Shown: positions 25,101 to 33,392 of the stretch, one piece after another
Layout: each line of letters opens with the position of its first letter
Position numbering within the stretch: position 1 is the stretch's first letter
NCBI GenBank assembly: GCA_025453995.1
Contig: JALOPH010000001.1
Span: 1 to 55,564, forward strand
Direction: 5' to 3'
DNA length: 55,564 bases
Source of the DNA: Desulfobacterales bacterium
Lineage (GTDB): Bacteria > Desulfobacterota > Desulfobacteria > Desulfobacterales > Desulfosalsimonadaceae
Program-made: the position numbers and the translations under genes
Notes under the pieces: generated by a model
Database searches by the model: none
The model's input: the letters and a program-made list of their open reading frames with translations, nothing else
Told to the model about the DNA's origin: nothing

Positions 25101-26028
25101 ATCTGCTGCTGTTCACCGTATGGCGGATGACCACCCGCGCGCTTCCGTCAATAGGTATATCAGAAAAAAGGAGTTCCCATCGGCCGCCGCCCGACTTCTG
25201 ATTGACCGTTCCTGTATGGGTTTCATCTCCATTCTGAACTTCAAGGCAGACGGAGCTTGAATTGAGACCCGCGTCCGCCACCCACCACATACGCACATCG
25301 TAAACGCCGGTCTGAAGGCCTTCGACTTCCCATATGGCCTGGTATTCACCTGGATTCCGGGCGTTGAGGAAATTGGGGCCGTGTTTCAACCCGGAAAATT
25401 CGGATTGCCAGGGTCCGAAAGATGAAAACCCTGAATCCATATTATCCACAATCACCCCTCCGGCTCTAATGATATCCCCGGTGGTCATTTCGGAAAAATC
25501 ATAAAATGTTTCATTCATATCCAATATACAGGAACCGGACACCGGATCGGATCTTGGTCTATCGGGATCCGCATTGGGGGCTTCCGGCCAGTCCGGAGGA
25601 TCTGTTCCCGGCAACACGTTCCATCGGGGCCACGGGAGGTAATTCGATTCCGGATTGTAATAGAGGCGATTATATCCTGACCATTGTGATTTCCATCTCA
25701 TCTTCGCCATTCCGGGAGATGCATCACAGAGTATTCCCAAAGTGAGGGCATCATCCCCTGACTTTGGGAACACGCCTTCATCTTTTTCAAATATATTTCC
25801 TTTCTCCCGCGCGATAAAATCACAATCCATGCTGCCCGAATCATCCAACAGAAACATAACAATGCTTGGCGCCGCCCTTTTCAAGGCATCCAAAGGGACG
25901 TCGGCCAAATCCAAGCAGCCAGCTTCGGCCCTGAAGGCGCCGGAACTAAAGACCCAAAGAAACGCGATGCAAATAAGGCAATACAAGCGGCAGGCTGACT
26001 TCATCAAATAAGTGTCTTTCATTTTCAT
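22156..26028 (-). CDS. pilY1: PilY1-like type IV pilus tip protein
   Basis: A 1290-residue secreted protein. Signal peptide to about residue 36. Near the N-terminus a von Willebrand A-like metal site is visible (MFLLDDSGSMDCD). The central region contains GVNVGLVSLHKRI, GGSTPLRQGLKDIGAYF and CVIVTDGFWND. The C-terminal half is a PilC-type beta-propeller (GAVFAGANDGMLHAFDAETG, then VADIGEKVLLVCGLGKGGKG). A calcium-loop-like motif DANHDRLFDEKD is near the C-terminus. PilY1 proteins sit at the pilus tip and act in adhesion, surface sensing and pilus extension. It is the last gene of the minor pilin operon, 12 bp after pilX. Confidence 0.92.
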   Translation of the reverse strand: MKMKDTYLMKSACRLYCLICIAFLWVFSSGAFRAEAGCLDLADVPLDALKRAAPSIVMFLLDDSGSMDCDFIAREKGNIFEKDEGVFPKSGDDALTLGILCDASPGMAKMRWKSQWSGYNRLYYNPESNYLPWPRWNVLPGTDPPDWPEAPNADPDRPRSDPVSGSCILDMNETFYDFSEMTTGDIIRAGGVIVDNMDSGFSSFGPWQSEFSGLKHGPNFLNARNPGEYQAIWEVEGLQTGVYDVRMWWVADAGLNSSSVCLEVQNGDETHTGTVNQKSGGGRWELLFSDIPIDGSARVVIRHTVNSSRLHRACADAVALVPVQKESGINIINAHYYVQNSSGLFLVNLNNDFEYFRVTDDGDETIAADELQKLTALEAQAAGIVSGRTFAGERQNFANWYSFYRRGILTAKGAVANIICSMKGVNVGLVSLHKRIAQPALPVKATIGDINYDYTDQLLDILYGLKVGGSTPLRQGLKDIGAYFMGDYLKTGNLPIHTSDESYPFFSAEYGGACEQAFCVIVTDGFWNDDSPDVGNADGDHDTEFDGGKFGDVYSDTLADVAMTCYENDLNRNLENNVSQSAIDGANHQHMVSYGLSFGLQGTIDRDEWRECTAGNCPKWPDPAGGNLEKIDDLFHAAVNGRGEHVSAQSPEELIDALDVLKTDIENRLGTAAGLAANSVQRHVGSMIYQGIYYTDNWSGDLVAFPLDVKTGGIGSAKWRAGLLLDQIEPDDRVIFSYSGGGGIPFRYDSFNERQKMSLDPDSEIARHLVDYLRGDSSLDIAHGGAFRARNSKLGDIVHSAPVCFDYGNSGAVFAGANDGMLHAFDAETGREMFAYVPNLVLDNLSYLANVAYRHIFYVDNTPYVADIGEKVLLVCGLGKGGKGYFCLDVTEVNGLSEADAGAVVKWEYPADSDADLGYAFSRAYIVNTKAAGWVAIFGNGYDSISGRAVLYILNAETGALIKKFDTGAGGCNGMSSPTIIDREFDGYADYVYSGDLMGNLWKFDLTGISTGQWNFSFSDGVNPQPLFTARNSTGDVQPITVSPEVMQSCASGGKGFMVIFGTGRYLGVPDTADTSTQTFYGIWDWQEMWEQALGESVSRKLYLGAFTPERKLSNLSGNYYLDRNGRNVTLLQQEVESETNEWRMLTDHPVHYYDANSKRGVHAGWYFDLPDVRERSIHDPVLNSRISVMISSIPSDAPCDAGGDSVVHQIDACTGGRTPEPKFDANHDRLFDEKDLILSLTPTGQKIDKTVFDAVELGGHLFLPDALGEISDIAVPENPPGMIYWRVIE

Positions 26029-26040
26029 GCGATCGATCCA

Positions 26041-26637
26041 TTAAAATTTGCGTTCCAAACCAATTTCAAGCCTCAGGATGCCGTAGTTCTCGGACACATA
26101 TTCAGCAAGAAGCCTGCCTTTACGGCGGACGGGCGTTGTTGTTTTTAGTGAGCATCCGTCAGCGGCTTCCCAGCCGATAAGGGTATACCGCAGCGGCGCA
26201 CCTGCAGGACTATCATCATTCAGCTCACCTCTTTGCGAAAGGATGATATTCTCCGTTGCGGTTCCATTCTTAATTCCTTCAGGAACAACCGAATTTGATG
26301 CGTTGAGCACTGGCCCGCTGGAAGTTGCGCTGCTCCATTTTTTTTCCATGGTTATTTCCCATTCTTCATCATTAATGATCCAATCCTGGGCGGTCCTGTG
26401 CGGGTCCAAATCAGATATAACCCCATCGAATTCCATATCTGCAATTCTTTGAAGTCCCTCCATGACCGCGCTTTCCACAAGATGCAGATTCTGCTTGAAC
26501 AAACCGGCATTCCGAACGGACAAGGATTCTGAGATAGACATGGTGAGGGCTGAAATCCCGATGATCGTCATCAACGCGAGAATCATCAGCGTTATTAAAA
26601 TGACAGCGCCGCATTCATTTCTAACAATAGGTTCCAT
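26041..26637 (-). CDS. pilX: PilX-like minor pilin
   Basis: A 198-residue protein starting MEPIVRNECGAVILITLMIL; the hydrophobic helix at residues ~11-33 and the SISESLSVRNAGLFKQNLHL segment match the PilX N-terminal domain. The prepilin cleavage site is atypical (CGAVILIT, no Glu at +5), as is often seen in PilX. It precedes pilY1 and probably primes pilus assembly with the other minor pilins. Confidence 0.85.
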   Translation of the reverse strand: MEPIVRNECGAVILITLMILALMTIIGISALTMSISESLSVRNAGLFKQNLHLVESAVMEGLQRIADMEFDGVISDLDPHRTAQDWIINDEEWEITMEKKWSSATSSGPVLNASNSVVPEGIKNGTATENIILSQRGELNDDSPAGAPLRYTLIGWEAADGCSLKTTTPVRRKGRLLAEYVSENYGILRLEIGLERKF

Positions 26638-26718
26638 ACGTTACTCCTGCCCTGTGTGTTGGCCGATGCATCATTGCCGCCTGAAGAATACGCGCGTATT
26701 TCGCAAAAACCTCTTCCA

Positions 26719-27216
26719 TCAAGTCTTAGAAACCCCGACTTTGACAAACTGGAAATTAATCAAGGTTTTGCCTGGTCTTTCATCTGGCGTGACCCAAAGG
26801 GTGATGGTTTTTGAACGCGTAAGCGGGAATGGCGCAAGACCTTTGAGGGCTGGGAGCGGCGCATCGTCGACAATTTTCCAGTAAACCCTGTATTTTCCGG
26901 TCCAGTCGGTGTTGTCCGAAAAACTGCCTGCGGCTAAACCGGGGTTTAGATCATAAAAATCTGTTTCACCGTCACCATCATCATCCTCACCATTGTCATC
27001 AAGGTAAAATTTCATGGCCATCAGACGCTCGGATTGGGTTTCGGCAATATTCAAGGCTTCGGTCTTTTCCCTGGAACCTCTGGCGCTGTTGATACCTTTG
27101 GTCTGCATTACGCCAACCGCAAAAAATCCTAAGGAAAAAACGGCCAGGGCGAACAAAACCTCGATAATGGTGAATCCGCGGGGACTTTTTTGATTATTCA
27201 GTATATTTTGACGCAT
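26719..27216 (-). CDS. pilV: PilV-like minor pilin
   Basis: The ATG at 27216 is preferred over 27228, because GGGA sits 6 nt upstream of it, giving 165 residues. The leader MRQNILNNQKSPRG is followed by FTIIEVLFALAVFSLGFFAV, a classic type III signal with Glu5. The downstream ALNIAETQSERLMAMKF fits the PilV family. An Asp/Gly stretch (DDNGEDDDGDGETDF) may bind calcium. It lies 9-21 bp downstream of pilW. Confidence 0.88.
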   Translation of the reverse strand: MRQNILNNQKSPRGFTIIEVLFALAVFSLGFFAVGVMQTKGINSARGSREKTEALNIAETQSERLMAMKFYLDDNGEDDDGDGETDFYDLNPGLAAGSFSDNTDWTGKYRVYWKIVDDAPLPALKGLAPFPLTRSKTITLWVTPDERPGKTLINFQFVKVGVSKT

Positions 27217-27237
27217 ATCGCATCCCATGGAATTATA

Positions 27238-27963
27238 TTATAAATTTCTACAGTAAACGGTTGCGCTCAACTGCAGACGCCTGAGGGTATCCGCTTGAGC
27301 GGGAAGAATGACCTCTCCCTGCTGATTAAAGTAGGTAGTCGTGTCCGGGTAAGCCCACAGCAAACCCCTCAATTGCTCCCCGGATCGGGCAACAAGTGTA
27401 ATCTGAACCGCCTGTATCTGCTCCAATGAAAAACCTGCCGCCAATGGGTTTCCATCCTCATCCAGATAGACAAAATTCAGCGCGTCGATATTCTCGGCAA
27501 AAGGCTGCAACCCCCCGCCGGTATCCCTCCCCAGGTCACAGGGGACCCTGTCTGCCCGGCCGTCACGGTTTGCGTCACGGTTCAGCGCATACCGGACAAA
27601 CTCATTGGCGTCATTGGTGTCTCCATCAGGCTTCGGCAACCCGGCATTGTTTTCCAAATCCATGGTAAATGAAAATTCCGCAGCAGTAGCCCTCAATATG
27701 CATGCGCCCGCCTTGCGCGTGGGATCGCATCCTGCTGTTCGGATCTCATTTTCCATAATTTCCATTGCGGCTCTCGCCGTCTGCTGCATATCGAGCATGG
27801 TTGCCTGAGAGATCGCTCCTCTGATTTGGGATATGTATGCAGAGCATACAACCGCCATGATAATTGAGGCCATCGCCAACGCGACCATTATCTCAACCAG
27901 CGTGAATCCAGCCTGGTTTAATGTCAGGCATATGGTGGGCTTATTTACCTTTTTTTCAGACAT
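27238..27963 (-). CDS. pilW: PilW-like minor pilin
   Basis: A 241-residue prepilin: leader to NQAG, then FTLVEIMVALAMASIIMAVV with Glu5. The TARAAMEIMENEIRTAGCDP segment is typical of PilW. A NRDANRDGRADRVP stretch near residue 120 resembles a dockerin/calcium loop. It is the second gene of the fimT-pilW-pilV-pilX-pilY1 operon. Confidence 0.88.
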   Translation of the reverse strand: MSEKKVNKPTICLTLNQAGFTLVEIMVALAMASIIMAVVCSAYISQIRGAISQATMLDMQQTARAAMEIMENEIRTAGCDPTRKAGACILRATAAEFSFTMDLENNAGLPKPDGDTNDANEFVRYALNRDANRDGRADRVPCDLGRDTGGGLQPFAENIDALNFVYLDEDGNPLAAGFSLEQIQAVQITLVARSGEQLRGLLWAYPDTTTYFNQQGEVILPAQADTLRRLQLSATVYCRNL

Positions 27964-27975
27964 AGTGACATAAAT

Positions 27976-28431
27976 CTATGTTGTGATCCTTGAATTTCCG
28001 GTTATCGGCACAACAATTCTCCTGACCACACCGTTCTGGTTGACTAGACTCACCGACCCTGCACCGCCCGCTGTCAGCCCCCGACTGTTAAAACGGAGCA
28101 GGCTGTTTCTGAAAGTAATTCTACTGATCCGTATTCCAGGCGGCAGAGGGTATTTTATTACCTTCGCGCGGCCGCCTGCCACGCCTCGCGTATAAATGCG
28201 TGTTTCATATTCATTGGTGACAGCATCAAATACAATTTCAACTGAAGATTTTTCTTTCATGGCCCTTATCCTCAGGTTCTGGATGGTCGCCTGGATGTCC
28301 CTTGTCGCCCTGTTCAACTGGTGATCCTGCCGCCACCGAATCATATTGGGCGTGCTGACGGCTAAAAGGATGCCGATGATTGCCATGACCACTATCAATT
28401 CGATTACCGTGAAACCGGAAATGCGCTTCAT
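27976..28431 (-). CDS. fimT: GspH/FimT-type pseudopilin
   Basis: A 151-residue prepilin with the short leader MKRISG then FTVIELIVVMAIIGILLAVS (Glu5). The GspH/FimT domain follows (ATRDIQATIQNLRIRAMKEK, then VSLVNQNGVVRRIVV). It is the first gene of the minor pilin operon, 12 bp before pilW. A candidate promoter lies at 28464-28490. The name fimT or fimU cannot be separated by sequence alone. Confidence 0.87.
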   Translation of the reverse strand: MKRISGFTVIELIVVMAIIGILLAVSTPNMIRWRQDHQLNRATRDIQATIQNLRIRAMKEKSSVEIVFDAVTNEYETRIYTRGVAGGRAKVIKYPLPPGIRISRITFRNSLLRFNSRGLTAGGAGSVSLVNQNGVVRRIVVPITGNSRITT

Positions 28432-28463
28432 TCTTTTTTTGACCTTAGTTTAGTTAAAAATTT

Positions 28464-28490
28464 TTTATACTAATTTTGTTTGCATGTCAA
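28464..28490 (-). promoter_or_regulatory. Candidate promoter of the minor pilin operon
   Basis: On the minus strand TTGACA (28485-28490) is followed by TATAAA with a 15-bp spacer (28464-28469), or TAAAAA with 17 bp. It lies about 35 bp before the fimT start. Confidence 0.4.
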
Positions 28491-28645
28491 CTTTTTTTAT
28501 TTAAATCAAATTAAAACATAATTGATGTAGAACTTAATTAAAGCTCACTTAAACTGGAACTATTTTGAGTACGACTTATTTCAACGCATAATCGATATCG
28601 CATATCCCCCAAAAGCATGATCCTTAAAATAAGGTTGAATTAGGC

Positions 28646-28674
28646 TTGACAAAATTGGTTTTACTTATTAAATA
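28646..28674 (+). promoter_or_regulatory. Candidate promoter of sat
   Basis: TTGACA (28646-28651), a 17-bp spacer and TAAATA (28669-28674). This is a strong sigma70-like match, as expected for a highly expressed energy-metabolism gene; the leader would be about 85 nt. Confidence 0.55.
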
Positions 28675-28765
28675 AAAATTTTTTAAATGGGTAAAACAGG
28701 ATAACAGGCTAAGGCTATTGGCAAACCATATAGAATCATAACGACTGAAAGGAGAATTAAAAATT

Positions 28766-30049
28766 ATGTCAAAATTGATCCCACCCCATGGCGGCAAAGG
28801 ACTGACCTGCTGTCTGCTCGAAGGGGCCGAACTGGCCGCTGAAAAGAAAAAAGCAGAAGGTCTTAAGAAAATTTCGATTTCCCCGCGCGTTAAAGGCGAT
28901 CTCATCATGATCGGCATCGGCGGATTCAGCCCGCTGACCGGATTCATGACAAAAGCGGACTGGAAAGGCGTATGCGAAAAATTCCTCCTGTCTGACGGCA
29001 CCTTCTGGCCGGTCCCCGTAACCCTGGATGCTTCCAAGGAAGAAGCAGCGGCCATTAAAGTCGGCGAGGAAATCGCCCTCTATGATCCCGAGGGAAAAGA
29101 AATCATGGCTACCATGAAGGTCACCGAGATATATGAGATGACCGAGGCTGACAAGAAGTATGAATGCGAAAAAACTTTCATGGGCGAAGGCACCCCGACC
29201 GCCGAAGATTTCTGGAAAATCGCCAAGGATGACCATCCCGGCGTTCAGATGGTCATGAAGCAGAAAGAGTTCAACCTGGCCGGCCCGGTAAAAGTATTAA
29301 GCGAAGGCGAATATCCGATAAAATATGCAGGCGTTTATCACAGGCCGGCAGAATCCCGCAAACTTTTTGAGGAAAGAGGATGGACTGAAATCGCCGCCCT
29401 GCAGCTTCGCAACCCCATGCACCGGTCCCATGAATATCTGTGCAAAATCGCAGTTGAAGTCTGCGACGGCGTCTATATTCATTCTCTGGTGGGCAACCTG
29501 AAACCCGGCGATATTCCTGCTGAAGTCCGCGTGAAATGTATCGACGCGCTGGTAAAGCACTATTTTGTCGAGAAAAATGTCATTCAGGGCGGCTACCCTC
29601 TTGATATGAGATATGCCGGACCCCGTGAAGGCCTCCTGCACGCCACTTTCCGCCAGAACTATGGATGCTCACGGATGATCATCGGCCGCGACCATGCCGG
29701 CGTGGGCGACTTCTACGGCATGTTTGAAGCACAGACCATTTTTGACAAAATCCCGTACCCGAAAGAAGAAGGCAAGGCCCTCAAATGCATGCCGCTTAAG
29801 ATCGACTGGACCTTCTATTGCCACAAATGCGACGGCATGGCTTCCTTGAGAACCTGTCCCCACGGCAAAGAAGACCGCGTCATGCTGTCAGGCACCATGC
29901 TGAGAAAGAGCCTGTCTGAAGGACTTAAAGTAGTGGATCATTTCGGCCGTGAAGAAGTTCTGGATATTCTCCGCGAATACTACAAAGGCTTGACCGAAAA
30001 AGTGGAAGTCAAACTCCACGGCGCCGCCACCGGAGAAACAAAGAAGTAA
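28766..30049 (+). CDS. sat: Sulfate adenylyltransferase (ATP sulfurylase)
   Basis: A 427-residue enzyme that activates sulfate: ATP + sulfate gives APS + diphosphate, the first step of dissimilatory sulfate reduction in the cytoplasm. Motifs: [14 protein letters not shown] with the nucleotide-binding HxxH (His219, His222), [12 protein letters not shown], and a C-terminal Cys pair ([17 protein letters not shown]) that fits the zinc site of the sulfate-reducer form. Length is normal for this form, with no APS kinase domain. AAAGGAG precedes the start, and a strong terminator follows. The aprBA-qmoABC operon lies on the opposite strand about 2 kb away. Confidence 0.97.
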   Translation: MSKLIPPHGGKGLTCCLLEGAELAAEKKKAEGLKKISISPRVKGDLIMIGIGGFSPLTGFMTKADWKGVCEKFLLSDGTFWPVPVTLDASKEEAAAIKVGEEIALYDPEGKEIMATMKVTEIYEMTEADKKYECEKTFMGEGTPTAEDFWKIAKDDHPGVQMVMKQKEFNLAGPVKVLSEGEYPIKYAGVYHRPAESRKLFEERGWTEIAALQLRNPMHRSHEYLCKIAVEVCDGVYIHSLVGNLKPGDIPAEVRVKCIDALVKHYFVEKNVIQGGYPLDMRYAGPREGLLHATFRQNYGCSRMIIGRDHAGVGDFYGMFEAQTIFDKIPYPKEEGKALKCMPLKIDWTFYCHKCDGMASLRTCPHGKEDRVMLSGTMLRKSLSEGLKVVDHFGREEVLDILREYYKGLTEKVEVKLHGAATGETKK

Positions 30050-30075
30050 ATTTTATTAACATATAAAATTAAATC

Positions 30076-30105
30076 AAAGGGCGTTCATCTGAACGCCCTT
30101 TTTTT
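30076..30105 (+). terminator. Intrinsic terminator of sat
   Basis: An 11-bp perfect stem AAAGGGCGTTC / GAACGCCCTTT with loop ATCT, followed by a T run. Confidence 0.9.
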
Positions 30106-30302
30106 ATGATGATTAGCTTCACGTAAAATACTTGTTATTCATTGCATGTCATTGAATAGAATTCTTTCAGTTGACGCTGCCATAAGCGTATTTAGATAGT
30201 TATTGAATTTCTTGAAGACGTCCACCCATCATTCCATCCCGATATGATCAAATAAAAACCCCGCCGCACCTGAAGAAAGGCGACCAGGGCGGAATGTGGA
30301 AA

Positions 30303-31817
30303 TTAATTTTTTCGTTGCGTTATATCCATCATGCGGTTTAGCCCGATGCCGGCCGCAAGAAAAAAAAACCATGAGCACGGATGTAAATAACGAGGCGTGG
30401 GCCGTTCCACCAAAAAAAGCACAACGCCGATGCAAATAAAAGAAATAAGACCGATCAAAAGGCTTTTTCGCCTCTCTTCGACATCATGCGCAAATAAAAT
30501 CAGGAGGCACCACCACAGGGGCATAAACAGTAAAAATTGAAGCCAGTTCCCTGAAGAAAGAAAATATCGTCCTGTGGGTGTATTCAAATCAAAAGCCGAT
30601 GATTGGTCTCCCGGATATCGGAAATGCTTTTTGATCAAATCATATAATCCGTCATCTAATGCGGCTACCCCCATATCGTTCTCCATCGAGGATTGAAGAT
30701 ATGATGGGTTTAAATAATCCATCAAGGTTTGCCCCCCCAGTTTCAAAAAAGCCAGGGGCTTGCGGCTGATTGCGCGAATTACAGTCGAGCGTGCAATGGC
30801 GTCGGCTCTAATCCGATTCGGTTCTATTTTTTGCAAGAGGTCAACAACGCCTCCTTTTTCCCATCGGTGTGATCCTCTTACGCGTCGGTCTTTAGTGGAA
30901 AACTTTACACTGCACAATATCTTTTTTCCAATATCCTCGTCCGGGAAATCATTAAGATCAACAATAGGTATGATATAAGCCAATGCAAAAAAACCGCCAT
31001 CGTAGGAATACGCGGGAGGTTTGTGTTGTAGATACCCGTGATACTGTTTATAGGCGCTTGTAAAAGCAAACAAAACGAAAACAGATACTGCAAGATGACC
31101 GATCGCTTGCAATAGCGGGTTGGGATCTTCAGTTTTGAACCCATTGGTTATCGTCGGTATGGTCAGGAGAGGTATGGCGAACGCGCAAATCCAGACCAAT
31201 GGTATAAAAGCAAAACGAATAGCGATCATCAGAGTGGCAAGACATTGTATTACAATGAACCATCTGATTTGAGGATTTTCAAGGTAATGCAAAGCGGCCC
31301 ACACATAAAAGACAAACATTGTGAGCGCAAGCGACTCCGTCATAATATACCGGGCATAAAGCAACTGTAACGGTTCAATGGCAGTCAAAAACGCAAATGC
31401 AAAAGCGATCCATGTGCGAACTTGAAAATACCGGATGAGCAAATGGGCCATGACTCCTGAAACAACACAAGTCAGAAAGGTCTGCACAATGACGATCGTT
31501 GTAAGGGTCTGGGCGCTTACTGCTACAAGGCGGATAAAATATCCGTAAAGGAAGGAACGGTCCGTCGGAGGATTTCCCGAAACGGCGGACCATATGTAAC
31601 TGCCCGAATCGCCGAGAAAGAACATCGGGTGATGATCGAGCCATAGCAACCATCCTTGAGACACCAGCATCATTGTAAAAAAAGAAAACCAACCAAAAAG
31701 GCTGTTTGGGGGGTATATTTGATTCTCTTTCTTCGTTGACATCAGGATGGTTTCGGGATTGGGAACGGTCATTCCTAAATGCATAAATCTTATTTCAAAA
31801 TTTAAATTTATGATCAA
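30303..31817 (-). CDS. Polytopic membrane protein, GT-C glycosyltransferase-like
   Basis: A 504-residue protein with about ten TM helices. The first loop contains LDHHPMFFLGDSGSYIW and later ALTAIEPLQLLYARYIMTES; an acidic first loop and a positionally similar E-P-L motif are features of GT-C/PMT-like glycosyltransferases that use polyprenyl-linked sugars. It could glycosylate a lipid or a surface protein. In-frame ATGs at 31817, 31784 and 31742 are possible starts; no strong ribosome site decides between them. It sits alone between sat and qmoC, with no obvious link to sulfate reduction. Family assignment is tentative. Confidence 0.65.
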   Translation of the reverse strand: MIINLNFEIRFMHLGMTVPNPETILMSTKKENQIYPPNSLFGWFSFFTMMLVSQGWLLWLDHHPMFFLGDSGSYIWSAVSGNPPTDRSFLYGYFIRLVAVSAQTLTTIVIVQTFLTCVVSGVMAHLLIRYFQVRTWIAFAFAFLTAIEPLQLLYARYIMTESLALTMFVFYVWAALHYLENPQIRWFIVIQCLATLMIAIRFAFIPLVWICAFAIPLLTIPTITNGFKTEDPNPLLQAIGHLAVSVFVLFAFTSAYKQYHGYLQHKPPAYSYDGGFFALAYIIPIVDLNDFPDEDIGKKILCSVKFSTKDRRVRGSHRWEKGGVVDLLQKIEPNRIRADAIARSTVIRAISRKPLAFLKLGGQTLMDYLNPSYLQSSMENDMGVAALDDGLYDLIKKHFRYPGDQSSAFDLNTPTGRYFLSSGNWLQFLLFMPLWWCLLILFAHDVEERRKSLLIGLISFICIGVVLFLVERPTPRYLHPCSWFFFLAAGIGLNRMMDITQRKN

Positions 31818-32213
31818 TTACCAGTTGTTCATCCCGTCTGACTGGTCGGCAGTGTTGCGAAATATTGTCCGACGCGAGCTCCCCCTGCAAACAATATGAT
31901 GCCATAATCCCGGTGCGGCTATAGCAATCCAATATCAGCTTCAAAACATCAAGGCAACGCGTTTATTCTTCACCCTGTTACCAAACCGGCAGAAAAATTT
32001 TGGGGTTGATCAAAAATAAAAAATGGGGGGCCGAATTTAAATCCAGCCCCCCATTTTTTTTATTCAAAAAAATTTTAACGTCTGCACGGGAACCTCAGAT
32101 TTTGATCAAAGACAAAGCCGCAGGAATTTTTTAACCACAGGCAACGCTGAGCTACGTTGAAGATCAAAAAATTCCAAGAATGCCTTATTTGACAAAATCT
32201 GCGATTTTCCGTT
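31818..32213. other. Intergenic region with a terminator and repeat copy 2
   Basis: No gene. The right half has a bidirectional terminator (32018-32061) and the dispersed element (32079-32214). Nothing recognisable was seen in 31818-32017. Confidence 0.6.
32018..32061 (-). terminator. Terminator of the aprBA-qmoABC operon (bidirectional form)
   Basis: A 14-bp stem AAAAAATGGGGGGC (32018-32031) / GCCCCCCATTTTTT (32046-32059) with a 14-nt loop. The A/T tracts on both sides allow termination in either direction; the qmo operon is the likely user. Confidence 0.8.
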
Positions 32214-32214
32214 T
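32079..32214 (+). repeat. Dispersed palindromic element, copy 2 (most diverged)
   Basis: It aligns with copies 1 and 3 (TTTTGATCAAAGACAA, CCGCAGGAATTTTTTAACC, GATCAAAAAATT, ATTTGACAAAATCTGCG). Its apex has changed but still pairs (CAACG / CGTTG). It abuts the qmoC stop codon. Confidence 0.75.
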
Positions 32215-33371
32215 TATTTCCGCCCCGCATATTCATTGTACGCCATTGCCACGGTCCGGTACACCAGATGGGCCAATTTGGAGAACGGCAGGAACATAAA
32301 GAGCACAAACACAAACATCAGATGGATAAAATAGATCAGGTAGGTCAGAAATGCCGCATCCGCCAGACGGGTCAGCTCGGTGAGCATGCCGGTGACGCCC
32401 AGACCCAGCACGAGGCCGACCAAATACCAGTCTTTATAGGTGGTGACCTGGTCTTTGGATTTATCCAACCTGTTTTTTAACATCAGTACGCCGCCGATGA
32501 CCAGGGCGACGCCGGAGACATTGGCCAGCCATTTCACCGGCGCCAGCACGCCGAACAACTGGGGATAAGGTCCATGAATGCCCAGGCCGTAAAGCACCAC
32601 AAAGAAGATGCCGGTCACGATGGCAAGCCCGATAAACGCAAAAAGCACCATCATGTGGGGCGTGGTTCTCTCACTGTTGGTTCCGCACTCTGAGAACTGC
32701 TGGTGTTTTAAAATCTTCGGGATGATACTAACCAGTGACTGGATGAATTCTTTCGGATCAATGGCCTGTTTACTGGTCTTCCCCTCTTTTAAGGCATTTT
32801 CATGCATGTCCGCAATAAAACGCTTTAAACCAAGGGCAAATACCGCAACCACCCAAAGGGAAAGAGGGATAAAAATCAGGTCTACAAGCCAGGTTGAGAA
32901 AAACTTGGCATGGGCGATGGCGCCATGCTCATTGCGTTCCGGCGTGAAATCCAGCAGACCGGTGAGCAGCCCGACCACCAGAAACACCACGATGGGAATC
33001 GCCGCCACGATGTGAAGCTTTTTCGGATCATGGATCAGTGCGCCGAGTTTTTTAAATCCACCGTAATAAGAAATGGCATACATCCGGATCGCAGCCAGCA
33101 CATCTCCGGGTTTTGCGCCGCGCGGGCAAAGGGTTGAACAATCCCCGCAGTTATGGCACAGCCATATGTCGCCATTGCCGACAACTTTGTCTTTCAAACC
33201 CCAAGCAGTTGCTATCATCTCTTTCCTGGGAAAAGGTTTACAGTCCGGCGAAATGGGACAGGCCACAGAACACGTGGCGCACTGGAAACATTTCTTGACC
33301 GAGTCTCCGCCATATTCACCAATTTCTTTTATAAATTCAAGATCTGGATCGACCAGGTATTTAGCCGCCAT
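32214..33371 (-). CDS. qmoC: Quinone-interacting membrane-bound oxidoreductase subunit QmoC
   Basis: A 385-residue protein fusing an HdrC-like domain with an HdrE/NarI-like membrane domain. The N-terminus holds two 4Fe-4S clusters (CFQCATCSVACP, and CHNCGDCSTLCP). About six TM helices follow, with His residues positioned for heme b and quinone binding. QmoC takes electrons from the quinone pool and passes them with QmoAB to AprBA. GGAGGT precedes the ATG. It is the last gene of aprBA-qmoABC, starting 21 bp after qmoB. Confidence 0.95.
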   Translation of the reverse strand: MAAKYLVDPDLEFIKEIGEYGGDSVKKCFQCATCSVACPISPDCKPFPRKEMIATAWGLKDKVVGNGDIWLCHNCGDCSTLCPRGAKPGDVLAAIRMYAISYYGGFKKLGALIHDPKKLHIVAAIPIVVFLVVGLLTGLLDFTPERNEHGAIAHAKFFSTWLVDLIFIPLSLWVVAVFALGLKRFIADMHENALKEGKTSKQAIDPKEFIQSLVSIIPKILKHQQFSECGTNSERTTPHMMVLFAFIGLAIVTGIFFVVLYGLGIHGPYPQLFGVLAPVKWLANVSGVALVIGGVLMLKNRLDKSKDQVTTYKDWYLVGLVLGLGVTGMLTELTRLADAAFLTYLIYFIHLMFVFVLFMFLPFSKLAHLVYRTVAMAYNEYAGRK

Positions 33372-33392
33372 AGTTATACCTCCATATGTTTA

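Larger units (their letters stand above)
28432..28765. other. AT-rich divergent promoter region between the minor pilins and sat
   Basis: No gene. It carries candidate promoters in both directions (28464-28490 minus, 28646-28674 plus). The middle is AT-rich with no strong structure seen. Confidence 0.6.
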